A DNA stretch of 64,000 nucleotides from NCBI GenBank assembly GCA_963755695.1, contig CAVWLB010000008.1:62001-126000 (forward strand), written 5' to 3'. Below the pieces are notes generated by a model. That model had not been told where the DNA came from. It worked only from the letters and a program-made list of their open reading frames with translations, and did not search any database. Source of the DNA: QHWT01 sp963755695 (GTDB taxonomy: Bacteria > Acidobacteriota > Vicinamibacteria > Vicinamibacterales > 2-12-FULL-66-21). The first letter of the stretch is position 1. Each line of letters opens with the position of its first letter. The position numbers and the translations under genes were made by a program. This document shows, in pieces, positions 36,572-44,056 of this stretch.

Positions 36572-37381
36572 ATGGCTGCAGATACCGGACAAGAGCCCAT
36601 CTCCAAAAGGCGGGTCACCTACACTTTTCCTGGGCAGTCGGATGTGACCGTTCGTCGCGATCACGAATACGCCCGTTCGGATCAGGCGCCGCTCCTGATG
36701 GATTTGTATTACCCGCCAGGTTGCGATGGAGGACCGTCGGCGCCCGCCGCCGTTTTCGTCACCGGCTTCCGTGATGCCGGGCTGCAGGCAATGCTCGGCT
36801 GCAAGTTCAGGGAAATGGGGTCGTACATTTCGTGGGCACAACTGATGGCAGCCTCCGGCGTGATCGGCGTTACTTACGAGAACCACGAACCGGCGACGGA
36901 CGCGAAGAGAGTCCTTCAGCACATCAAGGACCACGCGACGGACCTGGGCATCGACGCGAAAAGACTCGCTGTCTGGTCCTGCTCGGGGAACGTGCCGAAC
37001 GCGTTGTCCCTCCTGATGGAACGACCCGACGGCGTGAAGTGCGCGGTCCTCTGTTACGGCTACATGCTCGATCTCGATGCGAGCAGCACCGTCTCGGATG
37101 CCGCGAAACGATTCGGGTTTGCCAACCCGGGCGCCGGGAAATCGGCCGAGGATCTGTCTCGCGATCTTCCAATATTCATCGCGAGAGCAGGAAAGGACGA
37201 ACCGGCCCTGAACGACACCATCGATGGCTTCGTGCGGAACGCTCTGGCGCTCAACCTCCCGCTCACGCTGTCGAATTACCCGAACGGACCGCACGCCTTC
37301 GACCTGTATTGCGGCGATGAGACGTGTCGACGCATCATCACGGAAATCCTGCAGTTCACGCGCGACTGCCTGATGGCCTAG
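36572..37381 (+). CDS. alpha/beta hydrolase (esterase/dienelactone hydrolase-like)
   Basis: 269-residue cytoplasmic alpha/beta hydrolase. PLLMDLYYPPG and AAVFVTGF form the first strands; the nucleophile elbow is W-S-C-S-G-N (Ser138) rather than the usual G-x-S-x-G, followed by RAGKDEP (acid Asp209) and GPHAFDLY (His241), a full catalytic triad in the right order. ATG 36572 with AGGAGAA upstream. The stop TAG is shared as CTAG with the stop of the convergent cupin gene. Substrate unknown. Confidence 0.83.
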   Translation: MAADTGQEPISKRRVTYTFPGQSDVTVRRDHEYARSDQAPLLMDLYYPPGCDGGPSAPAAVFVTGFRDAGLQAMLGCKFREMGSYISWAQLMAASGVIGVTYENHEPATDAKRVLQHIKDHATDLGIDAKRLAVWSCSGNVPNALSLLMERPDGVKCAVLCYGYMLDLDASSTVSDAAKRFGFANPGAGKSAEDLSRDLPIFIARAGKDEPALNDTIDGFVRNALALNLPLTLSNYPNGPHAFDLYCGDETCRRIITEILQFTRDCLMA

Positions 37382-38088
37382 CGGGTGGTAATTTTTTCTG
37401 GCGGTCCCGTCGACGGAACCGGGGCAGGCCCTCCTGGAGAAGCGCCGGCGGACGGGCAGGGCGCATTGCTGTATCCCGATCTGAACGCCTTCACCTCTCC
37501 GGTGGACGGTTCGAACCGGTGCCGCCACACGCATGCCGTATCGTTCGCCAGCAAGTGAATCGATACAGACGGCTCGGTCGATACGGTCTTCACGTAGTGG
37601 ATGTCGTCGGTCGGAGGAAGAAGCGTGTAGAACTCTCCGGTATCCATGGTGTGGGTGCGCGATACTTCGAGCACCGCCTTCGTCTCGTCCTGCCCATCGT
37701 CGAGCCGTCGGTAAACCGTCTCGAGCTGGCGGCCGCGATACACGCCAATCAGGCCCCACGCCAGATGGTCGTGCACCGGCGTTTCGCCGGCGGCCGGGAT
37801 GACGAGTGAAAACAGCGTCAGCGATCCGTCCTCCGCGCGATAGATCGCGTATTGTCCGATACCGTTTCCCATCCCGCTGTTGAAGTCGGGTGAGGCGTAC
37901 TCGAGGGGCAACCAGCCGTCAGCGGCCAGCAGCCTCGCGAACGCCGGCTTGAGCGCGTCCACTCGCGCAGCCGGGTCAGCGATCGCGGCGGTCAGCCGCC
38001 TCGTCTCGGCTATGAGCGCGCGAATCTCAGGAGTGTCAACGAGGTACCCGAACGGGATGGCAGCGTGGGGATGTTCGAGGTCGCACAT
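37378..38088 (-). CDS. cysteine-dioxygenase-like cupin protein
   Basis: 236-residue cupin of the cysteine/thiol dioxygenase family. The metal motif is in TPVHDHLAWGLIGVYRG (two histidines of the H-x-H pair), with the third ligand probably in SVSIHLLAND; FSLVIPAAG precedes it. Expected reaction: O2-dependent oxidation of a small thiol to sulfinate, at a mononuclear iron. A Pro/Gly-rich tail (~30 residues) follows the fold. ATG 38088; upstream lies the PadR promoter region pointing the other way. Substrate (cysteine or another thiol) cannot be decided. Confidence 0.75.
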   Translation of the reverse strand: MCDLEHPHAAIPFGYLVDTPEIRALIAETRRLTAAIADPAARVDALKPAFARLLAADGWLPLEYASPDFNSGMGNGIGQYAIYRAEDGSLTLFSLVIPAAGETPVHDHLAWGLIGVYRGRQLETVYRRLDDGQDETKAVLEVSRTHTMDTGEFYTLLPPTDDIHYVKTVSTEPSVSIHLLANDTACVWRHRFEPSTGEVKAFRSGYSNAPCPSAGASPGGPAPVPSTGPPEKITTR

Positions 38089-38120
38089 GAAGCGGAATCA
38101 TACTTCGAGCGAGTCAGGGC

Positions 38121-38164
38121 TTGACGGCAATTGCATGCGTGGTGCATATATGTGCGAGACATAT
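38121..38164 (+). promoter_or_regulatory. PadR promoter and operator
   Basis: TTGACG (38121-38126), 17-base spacer, GCATAT (38144-38149). A perfect inverted repeat ATATGT (38148-38153), GCGAG, ACATAT (38159-38164) overlaps the -10. ATGT/ACAT dyads are typical of PadR operators. The padR start follows at 38195. Confidence 0.65.
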
Positions 38165-38194
38165 TCGCCGCCGACGATTCTTCAGGGCTCAAGC

Positions 38195-38560
38195 ATGGGA
38201 GATCGGAACCGCAACCCGCTCGATTCGCAGCAGCCGCTTCGACCGGTGGAGTTTCACATCCTGCTCAGCCTCGCCGCAGGCGAGCGGCATGGTTACGGGA
38301 TCATTCGCGACATTCAAGAGCGGGACGATACCGCCGTCCCTGATGTCGGCACCATGTACCGTGCGCTGGCGCGACTGGTGGAGAACCGGCTGATCGAAGC
38401 CGCAGCGCGGCGGCCAGCGCCGGATGCAGCGGACGAGCGCCGCAATTACTACCGCATCACACCTGCCGGACTGTCGATCGCAAGGGCCGAGGCGCGGCGC
38501 CTCGAAATGCTCACGCGGGCGGCGAGGCTCGGCGGCCTGCTGCGTAAGGAGGCCAAATGA
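38195..38560 (+). CDS. PadR family transcriptional regulator
   Basis: 121-residue winged-helix regulator: EFHILLSLAAGERHGYGIIRDIQ opens the PadR domain, GTMYRALARLVENRLI is the recognition helix region, and NYYRITPAGLSIARAEARRL gives wing and dimer helix. ATG 38195 was chosen because the PadR domain begins 16 residues later; the longer open frame upstream overlaps the opposite cupin gene. ATGA overlap with the following ADOP remnant. Since that permease is internally deleted, this regulator may control only itself or distant targets. Confidence 0.9.
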   Translation: MGDRNRNPLDSQQPLRPVEFHILLSLAAGERHGYGIIRDIQERDDTAVPDVGTMYRALARLVENRLIEAAARRPAPDAADERRNYYRITPAGLSIARAEARRLEMLTRAARLGGLLRKEAK

Positions 38561-39373
38561 GGCGGGAGCGCCTGATCGATCTGTCGGAGGGCTGGTTCAG
38601 GCTCCTGCTGTGGCTCTATCCGGCCGACTTCCGCGACGAAATGGGGGACGCGCTCGCCGAGGCGTATCGCGATCGGGCGCGCGAGGCCCTCGGCCGCACC
38701 GGGATCGTTGGTCTGGTCCGCGTATGGTTCGCGGCGTTTGCCGACTCGCTCCACAGCGGTCCGGGCGAGCGGGCCCGACCCGCCGTTTCGTGGCGCCGCG
38801 GCGGCAACTGGGGACGAGACGTGGAGTTGGCCACTCGGCGCCTGATGCGCGCGCCGGCGCTGGTTCTGGCCGTCGCCGGCACGCTGACGGTCGGTCTCGG
38901 CATGTTCGCCGTGGTCTACACGGTCGTCCACAAGGTCCTCATCGAGCCGATGCCGTACCGCGATCCAGACGACCTGTATTTCGTGTGGCGCGACTACGGA
39001 CCGATGTTCGATTTGAAGCGCGGCTGGCTGGCCGGTACCGATATCGCTGTTCGGAGTCGTCGCCGGTTCTGTGACTCGACGCCGGCACGAGCTTGCCGTG
39101 CGCCTTGCGGTGGGGGCCGATCACCGCCGCGTCCTTCGCCTGGTGCTGAACGAAGGTGCCGCGCTGGTTGGCGTGGGGCTGTTGATCGGCGTGCCTGGCG
39201 TCTACTTCGCGGGCCGGCTGGTTCGGGGCGTACTGGTCGGTGTGTCGCCGTCGGACCCGGCGACGCTCTTCGCCGTCGCACTCGCCCTTGGGGTCGTGGC
39301 GATGACCGCGTGCTATGTGCCCGCCCGTCGAGTACTGACCATCGATCCGGCGCAGTCGCTGCGCCAGGAGTAG
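38557..39373 (+). pseudogene. internally deleted ADOP permease
   Basis: N-terminal part intact for ~165 codons: cytoplasmic region FRLLLWLYPADFRDEMGDAL, then first TM (RAPALVLAVAGTLTVGLGMF) and the start of the first periplasmic domain (YRDPDDLYFVWRDYG). At about 39035-39050 it jumps, out of frame, directly into the end of the second FtsX domain (LFGVVAGSVTRRRHELAVRLAVG ... CYVPARRVLTIDPAQSLRQE). About 550 residues of a ~850-residue ADOP protein are missing. The gene starts by overlapping the padR stop. Seen, not a single-base error: a deletion of roughly 1.6 kb. No transposon or repeat is obvious at the junction. Confidence 0.85.
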
Positions 39374-39434
39374 GAATCGCTGATCCTCAATCCCTGTTCC
39401 GGCTTCCCAACCGCCGGAACGACGGACTGAGCCC

Positions 39435-40001
39435 TCAGCGGGGCGGAACCGTCCACAACATCAGATCGGTGTAGTCTTCGGCAGGAATTCTTTTCTCAGG
39501 AGTCCAGGTCCCCATCGTGAACTGATGCGAGACAATCCGCGTGCCCGGCCGAAGTTCGCTCAACAGCTTCGGCTTCAGTCGGTGATTCACGCTGTACGAC
39601 AGATACAACGTGACCACCGTCGCCTCGGAGATGTCGGCTTCGAACAGATCGCCAACGACGAACTTCACCCGGTCGGCGATTTCGGCTTCGCGGGCCACCT
39701 GCCGCGAGGTTTCGACGAGCCGCGGATCGAGCTCGATCCCAACGCCCTTGGCGCCGTACTTCTGTGCGGCGAGAATGACGATGCGCCCGTCGCCCGAGCC
39801 GAGGTCGTAGACCACGTCGTCGGCCGTGACCCGCGCCAGCTTGAGCATTTCGTCCGCGACAGCATCCGTGGTTGGAACGAAAAAGATGTCAGGCTGCCGC
39901 GCCGGCAATTGTGCAGATGCCGGCGCACCTTGATGATCGACTGCCGGTGGAGCCCACAGCAGCAGGCTGAAGAACAAGGCCAGGCCGACTCGCACCCTCA
40001 C
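39435..40001 (-). CDS. exported class I SAM-dependent methyltransferase
   Basis: 188 residues starting at GTG 40001, which overlaps the stop of the VWA gene (GTGA). The first ~30 residues look like a signal peptide (VGLALFFSLLLWAPPA, then ASA). The rest is a compact Rossmann methyltransferase: VVYDLGSGDGRIVILAA (SAM loop), GVGIELDPRLVETSRQ (acidic ribose-binding residue), VKFVVGDLFEAD, VTLYLSYSVNHRLKPKL. A periplasmic location would be odd, as SAM is cytoplasmic; the hydrophobic start may instead anchor it facing inward. Similar signal-bearing methyltransferases occur in several soil bacteria. Substrate unknown. Confidence 0.82.
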   Translation of the reverse strand: MRVRVGLALFFSLLLWAPPAVDHQGAPASAQLPARQPDIFFVPTTDAVADEMLKLARVTADDVVYDLGSGDGRIVILAAQKYGAKGVGIELDPRLVETSRQVAREAEIADRVKFVVGDLFEADISEATVVTLYLSYSVNHRLKPKLLSELRPGTRIVSHQFTMGTWTPEKRIPAEDYTDLMLWTVPPR

Positions 40002-40951
40002 CCCTTTGGCGCGACGTAACTCTTCCGCGCCCGCGGCTTGAGCCCGCCTTCAGTGATCTTGACGTTGATGTCGTGCACCTTGCCGTCGCGTTTCGGCGGC
40101 GCGAAGCCGAGAAGGTATTGGGTGTGCAACTCGTCGGCGACTGCGGCAAACGCGGCGCCGAGATCCTCGCCGTAGCGAATTTCGGTGTAGCCTCCGCCGC
40201 TCTCCTCCGCGACCCGCGCGAGCCCCGGATCGGGCAGGTCCGCCAACAACGCCGCTTGAAGACCACCGGGACCAATTCCAGGCGGCATCGACGATCGGGC
40301 GCTGCGGCTGCGCATGCCGACCGCGTAGATCATCACGTCCTCGCGGCGTGCGCGATCGATGACGTCAGCCTGGCTGACGTTGCGTTGGCGAAAGCTCAAC
40401 GGGCCGCTGTCCTTTCCGTCGCTCAGCACCAGGATCACATTGCGCTTGTCATCTCCATCGCCAAATGATCCAAGCGCCTGATCGATGCCGCGCCAGAGCG
40501 GCGTGGGGGCGTCGGGCGCGATCTCCTTCGGCAGCGCGTCTCCGAGCTCGACGGGATCGTGGGTGAATGACGGGCTGATCGCCACCTCGTGGCCAAACGA
40601 TCCAACCCGGGCCACGTCGTCCTTGAGAAGCCGCGCGAAGAGCTGAGCGCCGGCGCCTCGCAGCAACGGCAGGTTGCCGTCCATGCTTCCGGAGACGTCG
40701 AGCATCACGATCAGCCGAACCGGCTGGGGCCTGTTGTCGAACTGCGTGATCGGCTGCGGCTTTCCTTCGTCGCGCACCTCGAAGTTGCTCTGTGCCAGGG
40801 TCGTGACGAGCTTGCCGTCTCGATCGGTCACGGTCACGAAGACGCGAACGGTGTCACTTCCGCCGCGAAAGGTTGGGGGCTGCTGCCCGCCCGCGCCGAT
40901 GGCGCCAGTGACACTGGCAACCAGTGCCACGCACATGAGGAACCGTTTCAT
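39998..40951 (-). CDS. secreted VWFA-domain protein (acidobacterial VWFA-related family)
   Basis: 317 residues, ATG 40951 with AAGGAG 8 bases upstream. Signal peptide (MCVALVASVTGAIGAGGQ), short N-terminal beta domain (VRVFVTVTDRDGKLVTTL, NFEVRDEGKPQPI), then a von Willebrand A domain with the MIDAS motif D-V-S-G-S (85-89), NVILVLSDGKDSG and VMIYAVGMRS, and the end LHTQYLLGFAP. This is the layout of the VWFA-related Acidobacterial domain family (TIGR03436) and supports the host assignment. Likely periplasmic or surface protein-binding. Cotranscribed with the methyltransferase behind it. Confidence 0.9.
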   Translation of the reverse strand: MKRFLMCVALVASVTGAIGAGGQQPPTFRGGSDTVRVFVTVTDRDGKLVTTLAQSNFEVRDEGKPQPITQFDNRPQPVRLIVMLDVSGSMDGNLPLLRGAGAQLFARLLKDDVARVGSFGHEVAISPSFTHDPVELGDALPKEIAPDAPTPLWRGIDQALGSFGDGDDKRNVILVLSDGKDSGPLSFRQRNVSQADVIDRARREDVMIYAVGMRSRSARSSMPPGIGPGGLQAALLADLPDPGLARVAEESGGGYTEIRYGEDLGAAFAAVADELHTQYLLGFAPPKRDGKVHDINVKITEGGLKPRARKSYVAPKG

Positions 40952-41123
40952 CCGCACCACTCCTTCATTCCGGGCAGGCAGCTCACCTTCAGTCATAGCA
41001 CGAGCAAGAGGCCAATGGGGGAGCTCGGACTGGAAGCAGTTGATCCCCGGCAGGTAAGGCCCTGAGCGAACCGATGCCCCGCCGGAGCAGAGTTCGGCAA
41101 CTGCGGATCGATGACAGATACCG

Positions 41124-41777
41124 CTATTTCATCGGAGTGATGCGGAGGTTCGCAAAATCGCCGTCGCTGTTGTTGCCCGCCCACAAGCCGATCATGCCTC
41201 GATCGGCCGCTCCGAGTTTTCGGACCTCCAGCGTGGGCGAGGTGACGGAGCCGACGTAGATCTGAATTTGGCGGCCCTTGACGACTACTCGGAGCGGCAC
41301 CCAGTCGGTGGGGACGATCGATGGGCCTACCGGATTCTCGAATTCCTCCGGGAATTCCTTCCGAAGCCGCGGCCAATCGTAGTCCGGAACCGCGATGTAT
41401 TGCACCGCGTGCTGCCGGCGAGCCGGATCGTCGGTTCGGAAGTTGAAGGGTCGTAGGTAGACCCCGTCGTAGGTGTTGTCGTCTTTCCGATGGAAAGCAA
41501 TGCCCACGAAGCTCCTCTGAGGCACGTCGCGACCGCGAATATCGACTTCGATTGTTCCCTCCGCGAAATCACTGTCTTCAATCCACACGACGCCATTGCC
41601 CGCGGCTTCACTCAGGTGCACGCCGTCGCGATCCTGGAGTTTCGCCACGTCACGATTGACTGCCCTGAGCTTCCCGGCGGCCAACTTTTGCGCAAGGTCA
41701 ACCCTTTGCGGTGCGGCGCCGACCGCGCAGGTCAGGAGCAGGCCGCCGATGAATGTCGCTTTCATTGCGGAATACAT
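41124..41777 (-). CDS. secreted concanavalin-like/DUF1080-type jellyroll protein
   Basis: 217 residues, ATG 41777 with GGAGGT 5 bases upstream. Signal peptide (ATFIGGLLLTCAVGAAPQ), then a LamG/DUF1080-like beta sandwich: GVVWIEDSDFAEGTIEVDIRG, SFVGIAFHRKDDNTYDGVYLRP, VPLRVVVKGRQIQIYVG, GMIGLWAGNNSDGDFANLRI. The pattern suits carbohydrate binding, possibly 3-keto-glycoside hydrolysis; weaker match than the DUF1080 gene at 17109. Probably periplasmic; isolated from other genes. Confidence 0.72.
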   Translation of the reverse strand: MYSAMKATFIGGLLLTCAVGAAPQRVDLAQKLAAGKLRAVNRDVAKLQDRDGVHLSEAAGNGVVWIEDSDFAEGTIEVDIRGRDVPQRSFVGIAFHRKDDNTYDGVYLRPFNFRTDDPARRQHAVQYIAVPDYDWPRLRKEFPEEFENPVGPSIVPTDWVPLRVVVKGRQIQIYVGSVTSPTLEVRKLGAADRGMIGLWAGNNSDGDFANLRITPMK

Positions 41778-41800
41778 ACGACCTCCGGATGGCTGCTAAT

Positions 41801-42340
41801 CTACTTCGACTGCATCAGATCCAGAATCTTCTGACACGTGCTGTAGTTTCGGATAGTCAGCTGCTGATAGATCTCCTTCCCGATCACCTTGGTGAACCCG
41901 CTTTGTTTCAACCGGCTCATCAACGTCGACATGTACAACACGCCCTCACCTGCTTTGACGGAATCGACGCCGGGCCTGGGCTCGAGTTCGCCGAGAGCGC
42001 GCGTGGCCGTGAGCGGCGATCGGAGAAATGCCACATAGCGACGCAAATCGGCGCCTGTCTTCCATTCTCTTGGAGCCCGCGCCACGACCGCCTCCAACTG
42101 ATCCCGAGACTTCAGAACAATCGCCGAATCGTAACCACACGTCTTCGATAGCGCCTTCTGAACCTTCCTGGTCAGCTGGGCAACATCTTTCGCCTCAGAA
42201 TCGAAGATGACGTTGCCACTCTGAATGTAGGTGGACAGGTGGCTGAAGCCGTTCTGTTCGAGACATCGCTTGAGGTCGGCCATTCGCAGGACGTTCTTGC
42301 CGCCAACATTCAGCCCGCGTAACAGGACGAGGTATTTCAT
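41801..42340 (-). CDS. DUF1697 family protein
   Basis: 179-residue cytoplasmic protein with the complete DUF1697 pattern: KYLVLLRGLNVGGKNVLRMADLK at the start, STYIQSGNVIFDS, and the end IGKEIYQQLTIRNYSTCQKI. ATG 42340 has GAGGGAA 1-7 bases upstream. The family fold is ferredoxin-like and its function is unknown. No operon partner; the next gene in the same direction is 146 bases upstream. Confidence 0.92.
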   Translation of the reverse strand: MKYLVLLRGLNVGGKNVLRMADLKRCLEQNGFSHLSTYIQSGNVIFDSEAKDVAQLTRKVQKALSKTCGYDSAIVLKSRDQLEAVVARAPREWKTGADLRRYVAFLRSPLTATRALGELEPRPGVDSVKAGEGVLYMSTLMSRLKQSGFTKVIGKEIYQQLTIRNYSTCQKILDLMQSK

Positions 42341-42486
42341 GTTCCCTCAGGACCCTGGCAAGCCGCCCGGCGTCACTGGAAATCCATTCGCAAACCGCGG
42401 CAACAGCGACGGCTCCAGCGCAGGCGCTGGCCGTCGAGGAGCACGACCTCCGCATCACTCTTAGCCGCGGATGAACTGACGCGCTG

Positions 42487-44019
42487 TCACCGACAGGCGA
42501 AACTCTCCGCGGCGTCCATGCTGCCGCTGCCCTGGTACTCGGCGTGTTGCGGGTACGGGCACAAGGGCCGGGAGCGGATGACGGTGCCCTCGGCCCCGAG
42601 CTTTCGCGCGGCGATGCGGTCCGGCGCCTTGCCGTTTTCAACCCAGTCGGCAATCACGGCCGGCCAGTCGACCGTGTCCGGACCCGGCCCGCCGGCGCAG
42701 TGCAGCACGCCAGGCATCATGAACAGACGGAGATAATCGCGGATGGTCGCATCGCGCGTCTGAACCCGCTCGTAGTAGTCGATCGATGCCAGCGCGCTGA
42801 GCGCAGGATCCGACCAACCATGCCACATCACCAGCTTGTGGCCCTTCGCCTTGAACGCGTCGAGATCCGGGTTCGTCGCGTTCAAGAACGTTCCCGCCAG
42901 TCTCGCGTCCCTTGGTGCGTTCGACACGTCGTACTTCGTGTAGTCCCACGAAGGATCGCCAAAGACGAAATACTTGAAGAACTCGGTTCCGAAAATGCGC
43001 CGCAGGCTGTTCGCCCGCGACGACTGCGGCGAAACGGCGCCGGCGATCCAGGTCCCCCAGCCGCCGGGCGCCCCTTCTCCGCCAAATGGCTGCGCCGGAT
43101 AGATCAGTCCGTCGCTGCCCCTGGTTTCCGCATACAGCTTCTCGAGCGTCGCGTGCTGGACGCCGCTGAGGCCGGTGAGGGACTCGAGGTCGACCTGACA
43201 GCGTCGTGGATCCTCCATGACGCCGTCCTTGACGCCGTCGAGGGTGTCGCACTTCTCCACGATCTGCTGTTCGATTGATTTCAGCGTCTCGGCGCTGAAC
43301 AACGGCGCCGCATGCTGCGGGTCGGGAAAGGCCGCCTGCGAGTCCTTGATGAACTGTGCGCCCAGGGCCACGAAATCAAGCGCCGGCGCGCCGACCACGA
43401 TGCCGTCGAAGTCGTCGGGATAACGCTGTGCTTCCATCAGTGCCTGGCGGCCGCCGTTGGAGCACCCGAAGAAGTAATTGCGCGTCGCGTCGCTCCCGAA
43501 GTGTGCGCGAACGATCGCCTTCGCGACTTCGGCGGTCCGGTGAACCGCGACGTGACCAAAGTTGATCTGCCGCTCGAGATTGTCGAGCGCCCAGCTCGCG
43601 TCGGTGCCGTCGGCCCGGTGTCCGGTATCGGTCCCCACCGTGGCGTATCCCGCGTCGAGCGTTCGTTGCGCCTGGTTGTCAATCGACCCGACGAACCCTC
43701 CGCCACCGCCCATCAGGAACTTGCCGTTCCAGGTATCCGGCAGGAGCAGCCGGAACTGAATCTCGGCACCGATCACGCCGGTGACGCGACAGTGCGCTGC
43801 GTGGATCGGACCGTTGGTGGCCGCGGCCACGGCGACCGCCTCGGTGATTCTCACGTCCGGAAGCCTGAGCGCAGCCAACTGCGCGCAGGATTGGGACGGA
43901 CCGAGATCGCCGCGGTCAATCAGGGATCCGGTCGCACGCCCCGCGATGGATGTCGATGCGGCCGAGCTGCCGATCAGGCAGGATATGAAGATCGCGCAGG
44001 CGAAGCGTCGTTTGTGCAT
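42487..44019 (-). CDS. secreted tannase/feruloyl esterase family hydrolase
   Basis: 510-residue alpha/beta hydrolase of the tannase family, hydrolysing esters of plant phenolics or related aromatic acids. Signal peptide (ACAIFISCLIGSSAAS). Visible: LLPDTWNGKFLMGGGGGFVG, ATVGTDTGH, nucleophile elbow FFGCSNGGRQAL (Ser187), DGIVVGAPALDF, MWHGWSDPALS (Asp) and GVLHCAGGPG (His). A calcium-binding lid segment (CDTLDGVKDGVMEDPRRC) matches family members, and the conserved cysteine pairs around it are present. ATG 44019. Typical soil plant-debris enzyme; exact ester unknown. Confidence 0.92.
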   Translation of the reverse strand: MHKRRFACAIFISCLIGSSAASTSIAGRATGSLIDRGDLGPSQSCAQLAALRLPDVRITEAVAVAAATNGPIHAAHCRVTGVIGAEIQFRLLLPDTWNGKFLMGGGGGFVGSIDNQAQRTLDAGYATVGTDTGHRADGTDASWALDNLERQINFGHVAVHRTAEVAKAIVRAHFGSDATRNYFFGCSNGGRQALMEAQRYPDDFDGIVVGAPALDFVALGAQFIKDSQAAFPDPQHAAPLFSAETLKSIEQQIVEKCDTLDGVKDGVMEDPRRCQVDLESLTGLSGVQHATLEKLYAETRGSDGLIYPAQPFGGEGAPGGWGTWIAGAVSPQSSRANSLRRIFGTEFFKYFVFGDPSWDYTKYDVSNAPRDARLAGTFLNATNPDLDAFKAKGHKLVMWHGWSDPALSALASIDYYERVQTRDATIRDYLRLFMMPGVLHCAGGPGPDTVDWPAVIADWVENGKAPDRIAARKLGAEGTVIRSRPLCPYPQHAEYQGSGSMDAAESFACR

Positions 44020-44056
44020 GCGCTATCATACTGACGCGCCTGGAAGCGGCAGACGA

